From the NCBI GenBank assembly GCA_963693285.1, contig OY848917.1:16244192-16308191 (forward strand): a stretch of DNA of 64,000 bases, written 5' to 3'. The stretch's first letter is position 1. Each line of letters begins with the position of its first letter. The translations under genes were made by a program, and so were the position numbers. Of this stretch, positions 25,846 to 38,829 are shown one piece after another. This DNA comes from Xestospongia muta (taxonomy: Eukaryota > Porifera > Demospongiae > Haplosclerida > Petrosiidae). Below the pieces are notes generated by a model, which worked only from the letters and a program-made list of their open reading frames with translations, ran no database searches and was not told the DNA's origin.

Positions 25846-28800
25846 ATGGACGCTCCAAGTAGAACAAGTTTGCGGCAGGGAACGGGCAAGCGAACATCTA
25901 CTTCGAGAGAAGGTGATCATGAATGGTATGATGATACCGTAAAGGTTAAAAGAACTGAAGTTCCTACAGGTAATTACAAGATTGACAATTATAATATTTA
26001 AAATTATACTATATGTACATACCTAGAAAGCCATTCATCGACCTTATCTTCATCTGAAGACGGCAAACAGTATGTTAACTCTCTTTTTGTTGGAGGTTGT
26101 AGTTATTATCCAATAAAGGCCATACATATTCTGTTATGCCTCCACCCCCTAGACTCCAACATGTATAAAAGTATTGTTTTCACTCATGCTCAATACATAA
26201 CCATAGGTGTATCTAGGGCTCACAACATACCAGGGCTCATTAATTAATCATAAAATTAATTGATATTATTAATAGTTATTAGTGTTTATTATTATAATTA
26301 TTGCCATTACAAGTGGGTGCGGTTGGTTAAACTAAATTGCAATTTTTTATGAGCAGATTGTATTACCCGGGCAATGCCCATGCCTGCCTTGGTCTAAATA
26401 CACCAGTGTACATAACCACTGCATCTATAAAAGACTTAAGTTGAGGTTATTACATTGGTTTACACGCATAACTTCCTCAACCCTTGCTTTCTCTATGTGG
26501 GTAAAGATTAGTCTTGTGTTGCCAACTCTGTTACCTCTAGGTAACTGTTGAAACCTGACAAAGTTACATTTTTGTATTTACCAGTACTCTTTATTAAACC
26601 AACTTCTGAAGGAAAGCTATCTAGAAGGCAACTAATACCTGCCCCTATGCTCTATTGATATTGACATTTTTAGTGATTTTTGTATCTAAACAGAATGATT
26701 AAATGATTTCACGAGTCTTCTTAAATCTTTTAGCATATAAATGTTTCTATGACCTTCCTTATTATTATTCCTAACTGGACTTTTAATGATTTAAATTTTA
26801 AATTCTTCATAATTTTTTATTTTAGAGAACCGGAAATATCAAAGGTGCCTAAAAAGTCTACTAAAATTGAATGGGAACCTCATAATTGGAGAACTCAACT
26901 AGACAATATCAAATCAATGAGGTCATCTCGTGATGCACCTGTTGATAGTATAGGAGCTGCTGCATTACCTGAATCAGATTGTTCACCCGAAGTAAGTAGG
27001 TAAAAGACTATAGAGGAATATAAGTATAATTCCCATGTGACCTACAACTGACTTCTCAAGGCAAAAATTCCATCAAAAGGCTGACGAATAGTTTTCTAGG
27101 CATCGTCAGTTTTCCTTCTTTGTAAAAAGGTTTTTTTCAAAACCACGGTGGCTTTATAGTTGCCCAAAATTCACAAAAGACAATACCTGATTATTATTTT
27201 TATAATAACAGAACATCTGTTCATATAATTAGAAATGTAATTTTGAATTGCCACGTGACATACAGCTGACTTCTCAAGGCGAAAATTGTTGTTTATTAAA
27301 ATCCTCAAATGTGTTGAATTGAAGTATGACGAAGCTAATCAAGGTATGCAATTGAAAATGTATGGAGTTGTTTAGTTTGCTACTTTCTCGTAGCACTATA
27401 GAGCCAAATTTTATGTATAAAATGCAGGTTTGCAAGCTGAATTGATTGGTGCAAGTTCCATGCGGATAGCACGTAAAACGGCAAAGTTATTTACATGTCT
27501 GGTGGCTCTTCTCAACTCGGACATACTATAGCTGATAGTATTTGTAATTGCAATAAAATTTGGCAAGATTCAAACGTTAACCCTTAGACATTGTTGCTAT
27601 GACAGATTTTAACTTGCATAATTTAAACCATAATAAAATGGCTCTCTAATGGTGCAGTATTCATACTGCTATGCCCTCAGATGTTATGAATAATCAATCA
27701 TTTTTCAAGAAGCATTGGCAGCTGTCAGCAAGCTACTAACCATGCTCTGAACCATCTGTATATACTATAACTTTAAATTTAGTAATGAGGTTTGCTTATG
27801 GTAGTTCTAATTTCAACAGTAGTTACAAACCTGAAGACCAAGATATTTTTTTAAACAACTTTACCACTGTGAATAAAGACATGGTAAACTCAAGAGTCAA
27901 AGATACTTTTTGTAGCATTGTGGTAACAGTTATACTTCAATATCACAAACAAGCAATTATAGACATACCTAGGGCTCACAACATACCAGGGGTTATTAAT
28001 TATTCATAAAATTAATTGATATTATTAATAGTTATTAGTGTTTAATATTATAATTATTGCCATTACAAGTGGGTGTGGTTGGTTAAGCTAAATTGCATTT
28101 TTTATGAGCAGATTGTTTTACCCGGGCAATGCCCGTGCCTGCCCAGGTCTAAATACACCAGTGCAAGCAATCAGAAACCTTCGTTTGTTCATTTTTGTAA
28201 TGAAAAATGAAATCTTTACACCAAGCAATCTAAGTGCCACCAATTTCCTGTATTTAGGAAATCATTTTTAATTAACTTTGGAATAAATGCATTTTATTAA
28301 TGAAGTGTTAACATTAGTGGTTTTGTTTGAAATTTTGTTGCTTGTGTTAAGAGGTAATTGAAAAAGCATTTGTAAACTGATTAGTACTTTCAAGTCATCA
28401 TTTTTTAGCAAATTAACTTCAAATATTAATATTACTAGTAGTCTACTTTATACTAATATACATTATTACATATACTTTATAGGTCAAACGTTATCAGGTC
28501 TTAATATCTCTTATGCTGTCCAGTCAGACAAAGGATGAAGTGACTGCAGCTGCTATGTCACGTCTTCAGACACATGGACTAAATATTGACTCCATTATAC
28601 ATACTTCACAAACAAAAATTGAAGAACTAATCAATCCAGTTGGATTTTATAGAGTAAGAGAACAAGAGAGATTGTAGTACTGACAGGTTTATTTGAATTC
28701 TTCCTATATGTAGAGAAAAGCACAATATATTAAGAAAACTACTCAAATTCTTGCAGACCAGTATAAAGGAGATATTCCTAATTCATTAGATGAACTGGTA

Positions 28801-29243
28801 TGATTATCTTAATTGTAATTAAATGCATTTATTATGCACTCATATATTAATCATTCTCTGATGTATTCTCTTTTTAGTGTACCAGTTGGTTCATTGATTG
28901 TTTTGACCCCTTTTTATGTATATATGTAACAGGCTATGTTTGTTTTCATCATTTAAATATATTGTTTTATGCGACTTAGAGAGCAATGAATGAAATTAAA
29001 CTATGTTCTCTAGCTGTTGATGTACATTATTTTTATGAACATTTGTCATTTTATTTTATAGGTTAGTTTACCTGGTGTTGGTCCTAAGATGGCTCACTTG
29101 TGTATGGACATTGCATGGAATAATGTGACTGGTATTGGAGTCGATACACACGTACATAGGATAGCTAATAGACTCAAATGGACTAAAAAACCTACCAGGG
29201 ATCCTGAAGAGACAAGAAAAGCTCTAGAAGATTGGCTACCAAT
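25846..29243 (+). CDS. NTHL1: Endonuclease III homologue (bifunctional DNA glycosylase/AP lyase), C-terminus not found
   Basis: Base-excision repair enzyme that removes oxidised pyrimidines and cleaves the abasic site. Exons: 25846-25969, 26828-26991, 28483-28653, 28714-28797, 29062-29243. All join in frame to about 241 residues. The N-terminal 60 or so residues are basic and polar. The glycosylase core follows: [20 protein letters not shown], then [15 protein letters not shown], then the helix-hairpin-helix LPGVGPK with the catalytic lysine (K190), then [15 protein letters not shown] with the catalytic aspartate (D209). The Lys-Asp spacing of 19 fits the animal enzyme. The last exon ends in phase 2 at a GTAAGT donor after EDWLP. 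The expected next segment (an LW..IN..L.GFGQ stretch and a C-X6-C-X2-C-X5-C iron-sulfur cluster) is not visible in the following kilobase, and transposon relics begin near 30.2 kb. The gene is therefore either truncated or continued by a distant exon I could not find. Confidence 0.88.
26206..26404. mobile_element. MITE, about 200 bp, copy 1
   Basis: Ends GGTGTATCTAG and CTAAATACACC form short terminal inverted repeats. The interior is AT-rich, with a GC-rich terminal hairpin-like segment (CCCGGGCAATGCCC). It lies in NTHL1 intron 1 and is highly similar to the copy at 27959-28159. Non-coding. Confidence 0.75.
27959..28159. mobile_element. MITE, about 200 bp, copy 2
   Basis: Second copy of the element at 26206-26404, in the same orientation, in NTHL1 intron 2 (26992-28482). 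It differs by scattered substitutions and its left end is degraded (atagacatacctag instead of ggtgtatctag). Confidence 0.75.
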
Positions 29244-30239
29244 GTAAGTTACAGATTACTTTTATAAGGTAAAATTTGTATAATATTATTTACTGGATAA
29301 ACTAATTATTGAGTCCATTCAAATGAGGCACTTAATTCAAACACTACAATGAATAAAATTTCATCTTGGTTTGCATATTATACATGTGCAGTATATGGCT
29401 CAATCATGCTTGAAAATGTTATAATTGTTTTACTAAATCCCATAATCACAGCATGTTAGATTATGTCATTAGTTGGGTCACAGACAAAATCTAACTCAAT
29501 AATATTGGTGATACAAGAAAGCAAATAGCAATGGGAATCAGAAATTTTTAAAGAGCACAAGATTAAAGGCTTTATATATGTACGTTGTCAATGCTAAAAG
29601 TCTTTTCTTAACATATAGACTGAGATGAGATCACTATTGCATTTGTCAATATTATAGTTTAATTGTTTACTGTATTACACTGATCCTTACATATCCACAC
29701 ATTGCTAACTGTCTTTTGATTGTCATAATGTAATGGTTGGTTTGCAATAAACTTTTTGTAGCAAAAGAATGAGTAACACTGTCCATATTTTTATAAGATG
29801 GAGTGTGGTTATGTCACATGTCGTGCACGTGAATTGTGAGCAGTCTTAAGGTAATACAATGTAAAAAGATTGCAATGCAAAAGATGCAACATCAGCCAGA
29901 CTTTAATAAGGAGGGTTAGTTACATATTTTTTATTTGTGTGCCCAAAGCACAAGTGCAAACTTTTTAAGGTAATAAATTCATTAAGGGTGTGGTTATTTA
30001 AGTTATTTAATCAAACAATAAACTAGAACACTGTAATCTGGATTTTTTTAATGAATTGCTTGCCTATATCATCTATATTAAAATTTGTGATGTGCATCTT
30101 TGGTCAATCTTTGAGCGTCTTAGCTATGTATGCAAACATCTAAGAGTTGATGCAGAGCGTTCACATGAGCATGAAATAAATTCATGGGTAATGAGGCAAA
30201 TAATTTCAAGAGGGTGAAAATATTAGGATAGGTTACCTG
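29244..30239. other. Region without a recognisable gene
   Basis: AT-rich sequence after the last identified NTHL1 exon. I looked here for the missing iron-sulfur exon (a cysteine cluster after a 3' splice site) and did not find it. Confidence 0.5.
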
Positions 30240-31960
30240 AGAACATTGTTTGATTACATCTTCAATCTTTTTGAATTTTTTTTTTGGCAAGTCATCCTTA
30301 TAAAAAGCAACAGCATCTTTAATAGATTCGCCAGAAAAACTAGATATTATTTTTATATAGAAGAAGTGCTAAAGTTGTAGATACTTCTCTACTGTTTTTA
30401 TCAAATCAAGTACACAAATTTGTGATCAAATGATCCAGGAATGGAATTGTGATGGTCAGTGTTAGATCTAGAGATTGAAAAGTGGGCTTCAAATTGCACT
30501 TTTTTAAATAATGAAATAAGAAAATCAATGATCATTTGAGTCAATGCATAATGTAGAATTTTTTTATAATAAAACAAAGGCTCAACCTTTCTTAATAAAA
30601 TACCTCTTCCTGTTGTGAATGTAAACTACAATAACAATCTAAGTTATCAAACAACGAAAATCCATTAAATTAAAAGTACCATTGACTAGTTATAAATTTA
30701 TGATACGATAATGTGAAAAATATGTTTGTCAAAGTGTTTTGGGAATATTGATATCTGCTGAGTAATCTATAAATTTTTCTCTGAGCTTCATTTATAGACT
30801 CTTGACTCTAATTCTGTAGTCTTGATCAAATGCTCATGAAAGACACACATTTCTGTTGTGGTTGTTCCAAGGCAATGATTTTCTTGTAACCTTTCATTTC
30901 AGCCAATGTGCTTATTTCTGTATCATTTGAGAGAGTATTGTGTTCTAGAGCTTGACTTGAGTAACAACAAATGTTTCATTATTCGGAATGGTTTCAAGTA
31001 GCAGAATCATAGTGGACTTTTGTGTAGAAGCCACAAACTTTGAGCATCATTTAAGAACAGTGTTGATTGGGCCTGCCTTTTAAAGACCATCCTTGATCAC
31101 AAGTTGTAAAGCATGAGCAAAGCAGGCATGATGCTCGAAAGATAATTCTTCAGGTGTTATGGGAACAAGTTCAAAATCCTCCAGTTCTTACTCTTCATCG
31201 CCGTTATTCAGTTCATCCGAGTCAATGAGATCATTCTCCTTGTACTCAGGTAATGTTACAAAAGCCTTTTTCACGTTAGCTCCACTGTCGGTAATAACAT
31301 GCTTCACTTTCTCTGCTATGTTGAATTCTGAAATAACCTCTTCAAACCACATCATAATATTCTCACTTGTGTGCCTACATACAATGCAATTACATCCTAA
31401 CATAACACTTTCCAGCTTCCAAGAACTGGAAAAAAATGTCCAGTAATTCCTAAAAATGAGTGAATCTGTCTATTTGTCCACAAATCCACAGTTAAATTTA
31501 CACAATTCACTTGTTTTAATTGATTTTTGAGTGAGGCTTTCAAAAATTCATATTTAGCCTTCAGTAACATTGTGGACAAATGCTTTCTAGTAAACAAATG
31601 ATAATGTGAATCTAGAATTTGTTGAACCAAGTACTAACAACCACAGAAAGAGGAATTATGTCCTCCACAACAAAGTTGATCAATGGATCAGTGACTAGTT
31701 TTTGTTTTGGATGCTTTAAATCATATTTTTTTTGAGGCTGCACTAAATGTGTAAGGGTTTGCTGAGTCTCAGTAGAATCATCTTTTTTCAAGATTTCAGC
31801 ATGAGCTCTCCTCTACAAAAAACAATTATTTATCATTGTTACAAGTTTGATCAGATATCTACTTAATACTTACTATGTGCTTCCACCAGTTTGTAGCTTT
31901 ACATGATCCATTGATCTACTTAGGACAATATTTCCACTTTGCTTTAAAATTAAGTATGAC
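30240..31960 (-). mobile_element. ZBED-type hAT transposase relic
   Basis: Minus-strand degenerate transposase. At the 5' end a BED-finger-like segment (KYCPK, stop, INGS..ATNWWKHI, about 31880-31930) is followed by a small intron with GTAAGT and TTTGTAG ends. The protein then resumes at RRAHAEI and continues with ..DPLINFVVEDIIPLSVV.., NLTVDLWTNRQIHSFLGITG and HVITDSGANVKKAF, then HHACFAHALQLVIKDGL. These are the BED, RNaseH-like and conserved His/Cys blocks of hAT/ZBED transposases. Several stops and frameshifts are present, and the C-terminal dimerisation region is not seen in this copy. Confidence 0.75.
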
Positions 31961-32289
31961 ACAATGGTCCTCAATCTCTCAAGTCCTGTACGAGACACCC
32001 CTTTTAGTCACATGACTATCACATGCATTAACATATCCATACAGGATTTGTACTGTGTAGGATCATTCCACACTCTAAGGTCATCTTAAGGAATGCACAT
32101 AGATATCTATTCAGACTAGATACTCGATCAATCTTCATCATGACTGGTGGTGCCAGTTGTAGCAGTACTTGGCACAGGACTCAGGAAACGATCAATGTTG
32201 CTCCATTTTTGATAATTTCTATATGATTTACTATATGATTAGAGATTTGCAAGTGGAGTAAAAATGCAACACTCATAGCAGTTTTGGAT

Positions 32290-32940
32290 TTTTTATCCTA
32301 GATGCTTCATCAAGAATAACACGATTATTAAGAAATAGTAGCATGTTTGGATGTTTAGGCTTAAGTCTATTCCTTTTAGGAGATACCAAATCACCAGCTT
32401 TGCTAAAAGTTTTTAGCACTCCTTTGCAAATTTGGATAAACTGCTTCCTGGTCTTTCCAACACTTTATGTGATCATCCTTTCTTTCTAAGTTTTTGGTTT
32501 TGAGATATTGGCTCATTTCTGTAACAGCTTCTATACCAGCAGTACATACTGTTGTACACTCAGCTACACACTGATCAAAAAAATCCCCATAGTCCAGATG
32601 CTTCTTTGAAGGAACTACAGATGTATTCACCAAATGCCCATTGGCATGCAGCTGCCACTCTCCTGTTTTATCAATTGCTAAAGAGTCAGTAACAACTAAA
32701 GGTGCACACTCATCAGTCTTTTGATAAGAGATGACACAATATTGGTTCTGCTGGTAATGGGCATCTGACACTTCCATCCAGCCACTAGGTAACTCTATTT
32801 GCTCATCAACTACTGCACTTAACTATAAAATCACATTAAAATGAATTAAAGAAAACAATACATAATCTAACATACCTTGCCCTTTGATCATTTTCTGCAC
32901 TGTCCCATTCTTGCCTTACTTCTTTTTCCTGCACCATACT
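32290..32940 (-). mobile_element. Internally deleted hAT relic
   Basis: A 124-codon frame (32403-32777) and its extensions read SAVVDEQIELPSGW at the upstream end. At the downstream end they read SPKRNRLKPKHPNMLLFL, which resembles the end of the hAT dimerisation domain. The catalytic middle is absent, so this looks like an internally deleted, non-autonomous copy. Its upstream half recurs at 33480-33800 and 35990-36110. Confidence 0.55.
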
Positions 32941-33359
32941 TGCTCCTAGTCTTCCTTTCACTATCATTTATCAGAAATTTGACATAGTCACAATAGAGAC
33001 TAAATTTTTTTCTTGCATTAATTTTTTTGATAAGAAAAACATTTTAATAATTCATTCATCACAAGGGTGGTGTAAGACATAAAACACAATAAACACCTAC
33101 AGTCCAACCAGCCTAAACCATTCACCAACTTTTAAACTAACATTCCGATCATCAAAATGGCTGCTGAATTTGTAGCCATTTTAAAGCCTTCCACGATCCA
33201 CTTGCCAATCCACCTGTCAAATGTATATGTAAATTACACTTAACTTGCACATGGCATGACATCATTGACATAGGTATGTGTACATCATACAAACAAGTGT
33301 CAGACTATCAGTGTCCCCACATGCACTAGCTAGAATTAGCAGCAACTTGTAACAACAAT

Positions 33360-33800
33360 AAAAATTAAAAGTAAAAAGTAGAAATCTATTATAAGCAAGA
33401 TAATGTTATCAATAAACAAATAATATTATGACTTTATTAAACTGTTAAAATCTTCTAATTTATTCTTTATGCAAGTCATAGCAGAACAGATGCAATGTTC
33501 TCTGCTGTATGCAGCTGCCACTCTCCTGTTTTATCAATTGCTAAGGAGTGAGTAACAACTAAAGGTGCACACTCATCAGTCTTCTGATAAGAGATGACAC
33601 AATATCTCTTCTGCTGGTAATGGGCATTTGACACTTCCATCCAGCCACTAGGTAACTTTATTTGCTCATCAACTACTGCACATAACTATAAAATCACATT
33701 AAAATGAATTAAAGAAAACAATACATAATCTAACATACCTTGCCCTTTGATCGTTTTCTGCACTGTCCTATTCTTGCCTTACTTCTTTTTATGTATGAAT
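33360..33800 (-). repeat. Partial copy of the 32.6-32.95 kb hAT relic
   Basis: The stretch from about 33500 repeats 32640-32940 nearly base for base (the caactctcc/ctgttttatcaattgcta block and the taaaatcacattaaaatg block). It is preceded by a dispersed segment (agaaatctattata..) also found at 35770 and 38920. Confidence 0.7.
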
Positions 33801-34039
33801 CAGTTATGTTCCGTTGTGAGCAAAGACAAAGTCAAATATATGTTTAAAGTGTGTCAATCTACAACTAGATACTAAGTTACACAGTAACACTCGTTGCCTT
33901 CTCCATTCCACACACTGAATTTCTTTCTATATAACTAGCATCCTCTGGAGTGGCATAGATAGTGTTATCAATATCTTTATCTGACGATTCCTGAGAACAT
34001 TGAGATATCTCTTTGTATTAGATTTTAAAAACTGTTTTT

Positions 34040-35530
34040 ATTGTTACACAAAAATGAAAATATTAACTGTTATATAGTCTGCTTTTTTGGCACAAGACCA
34101 TCTCACTACACCTTCTTTAAAATCGAAATTTTCTTCCTCTGGGCTTTTAATTTTAATTCTTAACAACATGTCTAGGGTCTTTGTGGTCATTCTATTACGT
34201 AAGTCTGTTTTCTCTCTGTTAATGGTGCTGAAGCATCTTTCGCAATCCAGAGTTGACACTAGGAGTACCAAGTCATGTTTGAGTCCTCATTCATCGTCTT
34301 CAGACTAGATACTCGATCGATCTTCATCATGACTGGTGGTGCCAGTTGTAGCATTACTTGGCACAGGACTCAGGAAACAATTGATGCTGCTCCATTTTTG
34401 ATGATTTTACATGGCAATTTTACCAGAAGATAGTTCACAACATGCAACACTTGTAGCAATTTTTGTATTTTTTATTGAACATGCTTCATCTGGAACTTCA
34501 GAGATGGAGTTGATCACAATGAGGTTGATAGTGTGAGCAAAGCATGGTAGATGGGGCCATCCAGTAATTCTAACAGCGGCAACAATGTTATTTGCATTAT
34601 CTGTAATAGCACATGAAACTTTTTCTGCATACCAAATAGCATTTCATTGCAGCTTTTTTAAAATCGAAACTTTCTTCCTTTGGGCCTTTAATTCTAATTC
34701 TTAACAACATGTCTAGCGTCTTTGTGGTCATTCTATTACATAAGTCTGTTTTCTCTCTGTTAATGGTGCTGAAGCATCTTTTGCAATCCAGAGTTGACAC
34801 TAGGAGTACCAAGTCATGTTTGAGTCCTCATTCATCGTCTTCAGACTAGATACTCGATCGATCTTCATCATGACTGGTGGTGCCAGTTGTAGCAGTACTT
34901 GGCACAAGACTCAGGAAACAATTGATGCTGCTCCATTTTTGATGATTTTACATGGCAATTTTACCAGAAGATAGTTCACAACAGGCAACACTTGTAGCAA
35001 TTTTTGTATTTTTTATTGTACATGCTTCATCTGGAACTTCAGAGATGGAGTTTGTCACAATGAGATTGATAGTGTGAGCAAAGCATGGTAGATGGGGCCA
35101 TCCAGTAATTCTAACAGCAGCAACAATGTTATTTGCATTATCTATAATAGCACATGAAACTTTTTCTGCACACCAAATAGCATTTCATTGCAGCTTTTTT
35201 AAAATCGAAACTTTCTTCCTCTGGGCCTTTAATTCTAATTCTTAACAACATGTCTAGGGTCTTTGTGGTCATTCTATTACGTAAGTCTGTTTTCTCTCTG
35301 TTAATGGTGCTGAAGCATCTTTCGCAATCCAGAGTTGACACTAGGAGTACCAAGTCATGTTTGAGTCCTCATTCATCGTCTTCAGACTAGATACTCAATC
35401 GATCTTCATCATGACTGGTGGTGCCAGTTGTAGCAGTACTTGGCACAGGACTTAGGAAACAATTGATGCTGCTCCATTTTTGATAATTTCACATGGCAAT
35501 TTTAAGGAGGGAGGAGAAAAATAAAGGAGG
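34040..35530 (-). mobile_element. 541-bp tandem array of hAT transposase C-termini
   Basis: Three consecutive copies of the hAT dimerisation segment (LDCERCFSTINREKTDLRN.. at 34044-34271, 34597-34812 and 35138-35353). Copies two and three are exactly 541 bp apart, and shared landmarks such as gactggtggtgccagttg recur at 34331, 34872 and 35413. Each unit also carries a piece of the transposase middle (the GWPHL..F.HTINLI region) in the wrong order. They are duplicated debris, not functional genes. A fourth related copy is at 37206-37421. Confidence 0.75.
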
Positions 35531-35759
35531 GAGGAGTAAATTTAAAGAAAGTGAGAGACAACAAAGGAGGGCAGCCTGTCCTCGCTTTGGCTAAGACAAT
35601 GCTTATATAGCATTTCCATCTTCTATTAGGTGTCAAAACAAAGTATACAGCTTTTCGATTGACCTTCTGTACAATTAGCCTCTCCTTCTGTACAATTAGC
35701 CGGGATTCAATTTTTCCTATTGCATACTATATAGCATCATTCCATACCTTATTATCATC

Positions 35760-36330
35760 GTATGGAGATGCACGTAGAAATCTATTATAAACAAGATAAT
35801 ATTATCAATAAGCAAATAATGTTATTAGTTTTTGGTTTTGAGATATTGGCTCATTTCTGTAACAGCATCTATACCAGCAGTACATACTGTTGTACACTCA
35901 GCTACACACTGATCAAAAAAAATCCGATAGTCCAGATCCTTCTTTGAAGGAACTACAGATGTATTCACCAAACGCCCATTGGCATCCAGCTACCACTCTC
36001 CCGTTTTATCAATTGCTAAAGAGCGAGTAACAACTAAAGGTGCACACTCATCAGTCTTCTGATAAGAGATGACACAATATCTCTTCTGCTGGTAATGGAC
36101 ATCCTCTGGAGTGGCATAGATAGTGTTATCAATATTTTTATCTGACGATTCCTGAGAACATTGAGATATCTCTTTGTATTAGATTTTAAAAACTGTTTTA
36201 TTGTTACGCAAAAATAAAAATGTGTCAAACATTGCAGTGCCCTGCATAGTGGAATAATTTTAGAAGCTGAAACGTACAAATCTGCTGACATTTCCCTTGT
36301 TACGGCACTTGACCTCTGCAGCCTAAAAGT
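35760..36330 (-). mobile_element. Mixed hAT debris
   Basis: Short segments duplicating parts of 32.5-32.7 kb (from 35830) and of the 33.95-34.03 kb stretch (from 36100), joined in a different order. No intact reading frame. Confidence 0.55.
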
Positions 36331-36749
36331 TTTTTGTGAGTTTTTAACTTTTGTTTTTCTTGATGATGTTCTTGATACTACTGTTGTAAAGTCTACATGT
36401 TTTTCTATTCATTGCAAACGTTGGTAGCTGCTAATGCTTCGGTTGCCAAGTTATAGCAGTTCAAAAAACAACCCTGGTAACACACACACACACACACATA
36501 CACACACACTGACAGACTACAGTACCCTCGCTGTGCGCCCATCCACATAAAGGTTAATGAATGCCTAAAGTAAGAGTAAATTGATACTAGGCATGCTGGA
36601 ATTTAAACGAGGTATACATTTGTGATAATTGATTGTAACTTGAATGCACAAGATGTATTCAGCTAACCTTGTACTGTAATTATAAAGGATATGAATTGTA
36701 GACTTACACTATATGATTAGAAATTTGCAAGTGGAATAAACATAAAATG

Positions 36750-37065
36750 AATTATGATATGATAATGTGAAAAATATGTTTGTCAAAGTGTTTTGGGAAT
36801 ATTCATATCTGCTGAGTAATCTATAAATTTTTCTCTGAGCTTCATTTATAGACTCTGACTCTAATTCTGTAGTCTTGATCAAATGCTCATGAAAGACACA
36901 CATTTCTGTTGTGGTTGTTCCAAGGCAATGATTTTCTTGTAACCTTTCATTCCAGCCAATGTGCTTATTTCTGTATCATTTGAGAGAGTATTGTGTTCTA
37001 GAGCTTGACTTGAGTAACAACAAATGTTTCATTATTCGGAATGGTTTCAAGTAGCAGAATCATAG
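36750..37065 (-). repeat. Copy of the 30.70-31.02 kb hAT segment
   Basis: Close duplicate of 30700-31015 (shared gtgaaaaatatgtttgtcaa and gagagagtattgtgttct landmarks). It joins directly to the relic that follows at 37066. Confidence 0.75.
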
Positions 37066-38790
37066 CAGTTTTTGGATTTTTTATCGTACATGCTTCATCT
37101 GGAACTTCAGAGATGGAGTTGATCACAATGAGGTTGATAGTGTGAGCAAAGCATGGTAGATGGGGCCATCCAGTAATTCTAACAGCGGCAACAATGTTAT
37201 TTGCATTATCTGTAATAGCACACGAAACTTTTTCTGCACACCAAATAGCATCTCATTACACCTTCTTTAAAATCGAAATTTTCTTCCTCTGGGCTTTTAA
37301 TTTTAATTCTTAACAACATGTCTAGGGTCTTTGTGGTCATTCTATTACGTAAGTCTGTTTTCTCTCTGTTAATGGTGCTGAAGCATCTTTCGCAATCCAG
37401 AGTCGACACTAGGAGTACCAAGTCATGTTTGAGTCCTCATTCATCGTCTTCAGACTAGATACTCGATCGATCTTCATCATGACTGGTGGTGCCAGTTGTA
37501 GCAGTACTTGGCACAAGACTCAGGAAACAATTGATGCTGCTCCATTTTTGATAATTTTACATGGCAATTTTACCAGAAGATAGTTCACAACATGCAACAC
37601 TCGTAGCAATTTTTGTATTTTTTATTGTACATGCTTCATCTGGAACTTCAGAGATGGAGTTGATCACAATGAGATTGATAGTGTGAACAAAGCATTGTAG
37701 ATGGGGCCATCCAGTAATTCTAACAGCAGCAACAATGTTATTTGCATTATCTGTAATAGCACATGAAACTTTTTCTGTGATATTCCACTCATTAACAACT
37801 TTTAAGAGAGCAGATACAATGTTCTCTGCTGTATGAGAAGCATCAACGTGTATTGTTTCCAATACAAGTGATTTAAGCTCCCAAGTATTTGTAATGAAAT
37901 GGCAAGTTATCTTTATATAATTGTAGATGATCCCTCATTATGATCCGACGACTATGAGGAATATATTTGGGATCAATAACTTTAAGAAAATTTTGAAACC
38001 CCCGATTTACAATAATTGATGCTGGTTGAAGATCAATAGCAATCATATTCACCAAAGCCCTTGTCAATACTCTTGCTGCAAATCGAGTCTTCTGTTAATA
38101 AATATCAATTTCAAACAATGCAACTTAATTTAAATTTAACTCACTTCCATAGCCTGAAACTGACTCAAAGGCAACCTTTAATGTTGTCTGCTTTACTTTG
38201 CTTGAAGTTGATGGTTTTGACTTATTTACTACAGATTGCCGTTCTTCCAGCTCTTCATATAGAGCAGGGTGATTCCTCTGTATATGCTATATGCATAATA
38301 ATAAAATTATATATAATATATATATATATATATATTATATATGCAGTGATAGTATAAGTTATATATATATATATATATATATATGTGGAACTTACTTTAA
38401 CCATATTTGTGGTATTTCCGGATGTTACAACTGTATCACCAGCAGGTATCACAGATAGCTTTTTCATCACCATATTCACTAAAGTTAGTGAAGTAACACC
38501 AAGCTAAACTTCTTTTCTTTTTACCTGGTGTTGCCATTGCAGCTGTGGCCATTATTGATGCTGCTGCCAAGCGCTACTGCACTAGTACATATGCAGATAA
38601 GATAAAGTATGCTGCACACGTGCAACGTGACGTCTATAATTTATGGGTGTAACTTAGTGGGTGTGGTTATTAGTGTATCATATTGTTTAATTGGCCTGAC
38701 ATCATCGATACCGATACTGTATTGATACTATAAATATTTCAATTATCGATACAAGTATCGAAATATCGCCCATCCTTATTACAAACTGTT
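37066..38790 (-). mobile_element. ZBED-like hAT element with BED finger and probable terminal repeat
   Basis: The minus-strand transposase relic starts at ATG 38537 (MATPGKKKRSLAWCYFTNF). It has a BED finger (C-X2-C: CDTC) broken by a frameshift just before GDTVVTSGNTTNMVK. An (AT)n-containing intron-like gap follows, then VNMIAIDLQPASIIVNRGF (37873-38067), then HTAENIVSALLKVVNEWNIT and AITDNANNIVAAVRITGW.HLQCF.HTINL (37557-37862). The central catalytic part is missing, and the C-terminal dimerisation segment (37206-37421) follows directly. Upstream of the start, AAGGATGGGCGATATTTCGA (about 38761-38780, minus) resembles the GGGCGATA ends of ZBED-type hAT elements. The matching other end was not found. 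Confidence 0.75.
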
Positions 38791-38829
38791 GTTTGATGAC
38801 TCAGCATTTCTCTTCAATCAAAGGGAAAA

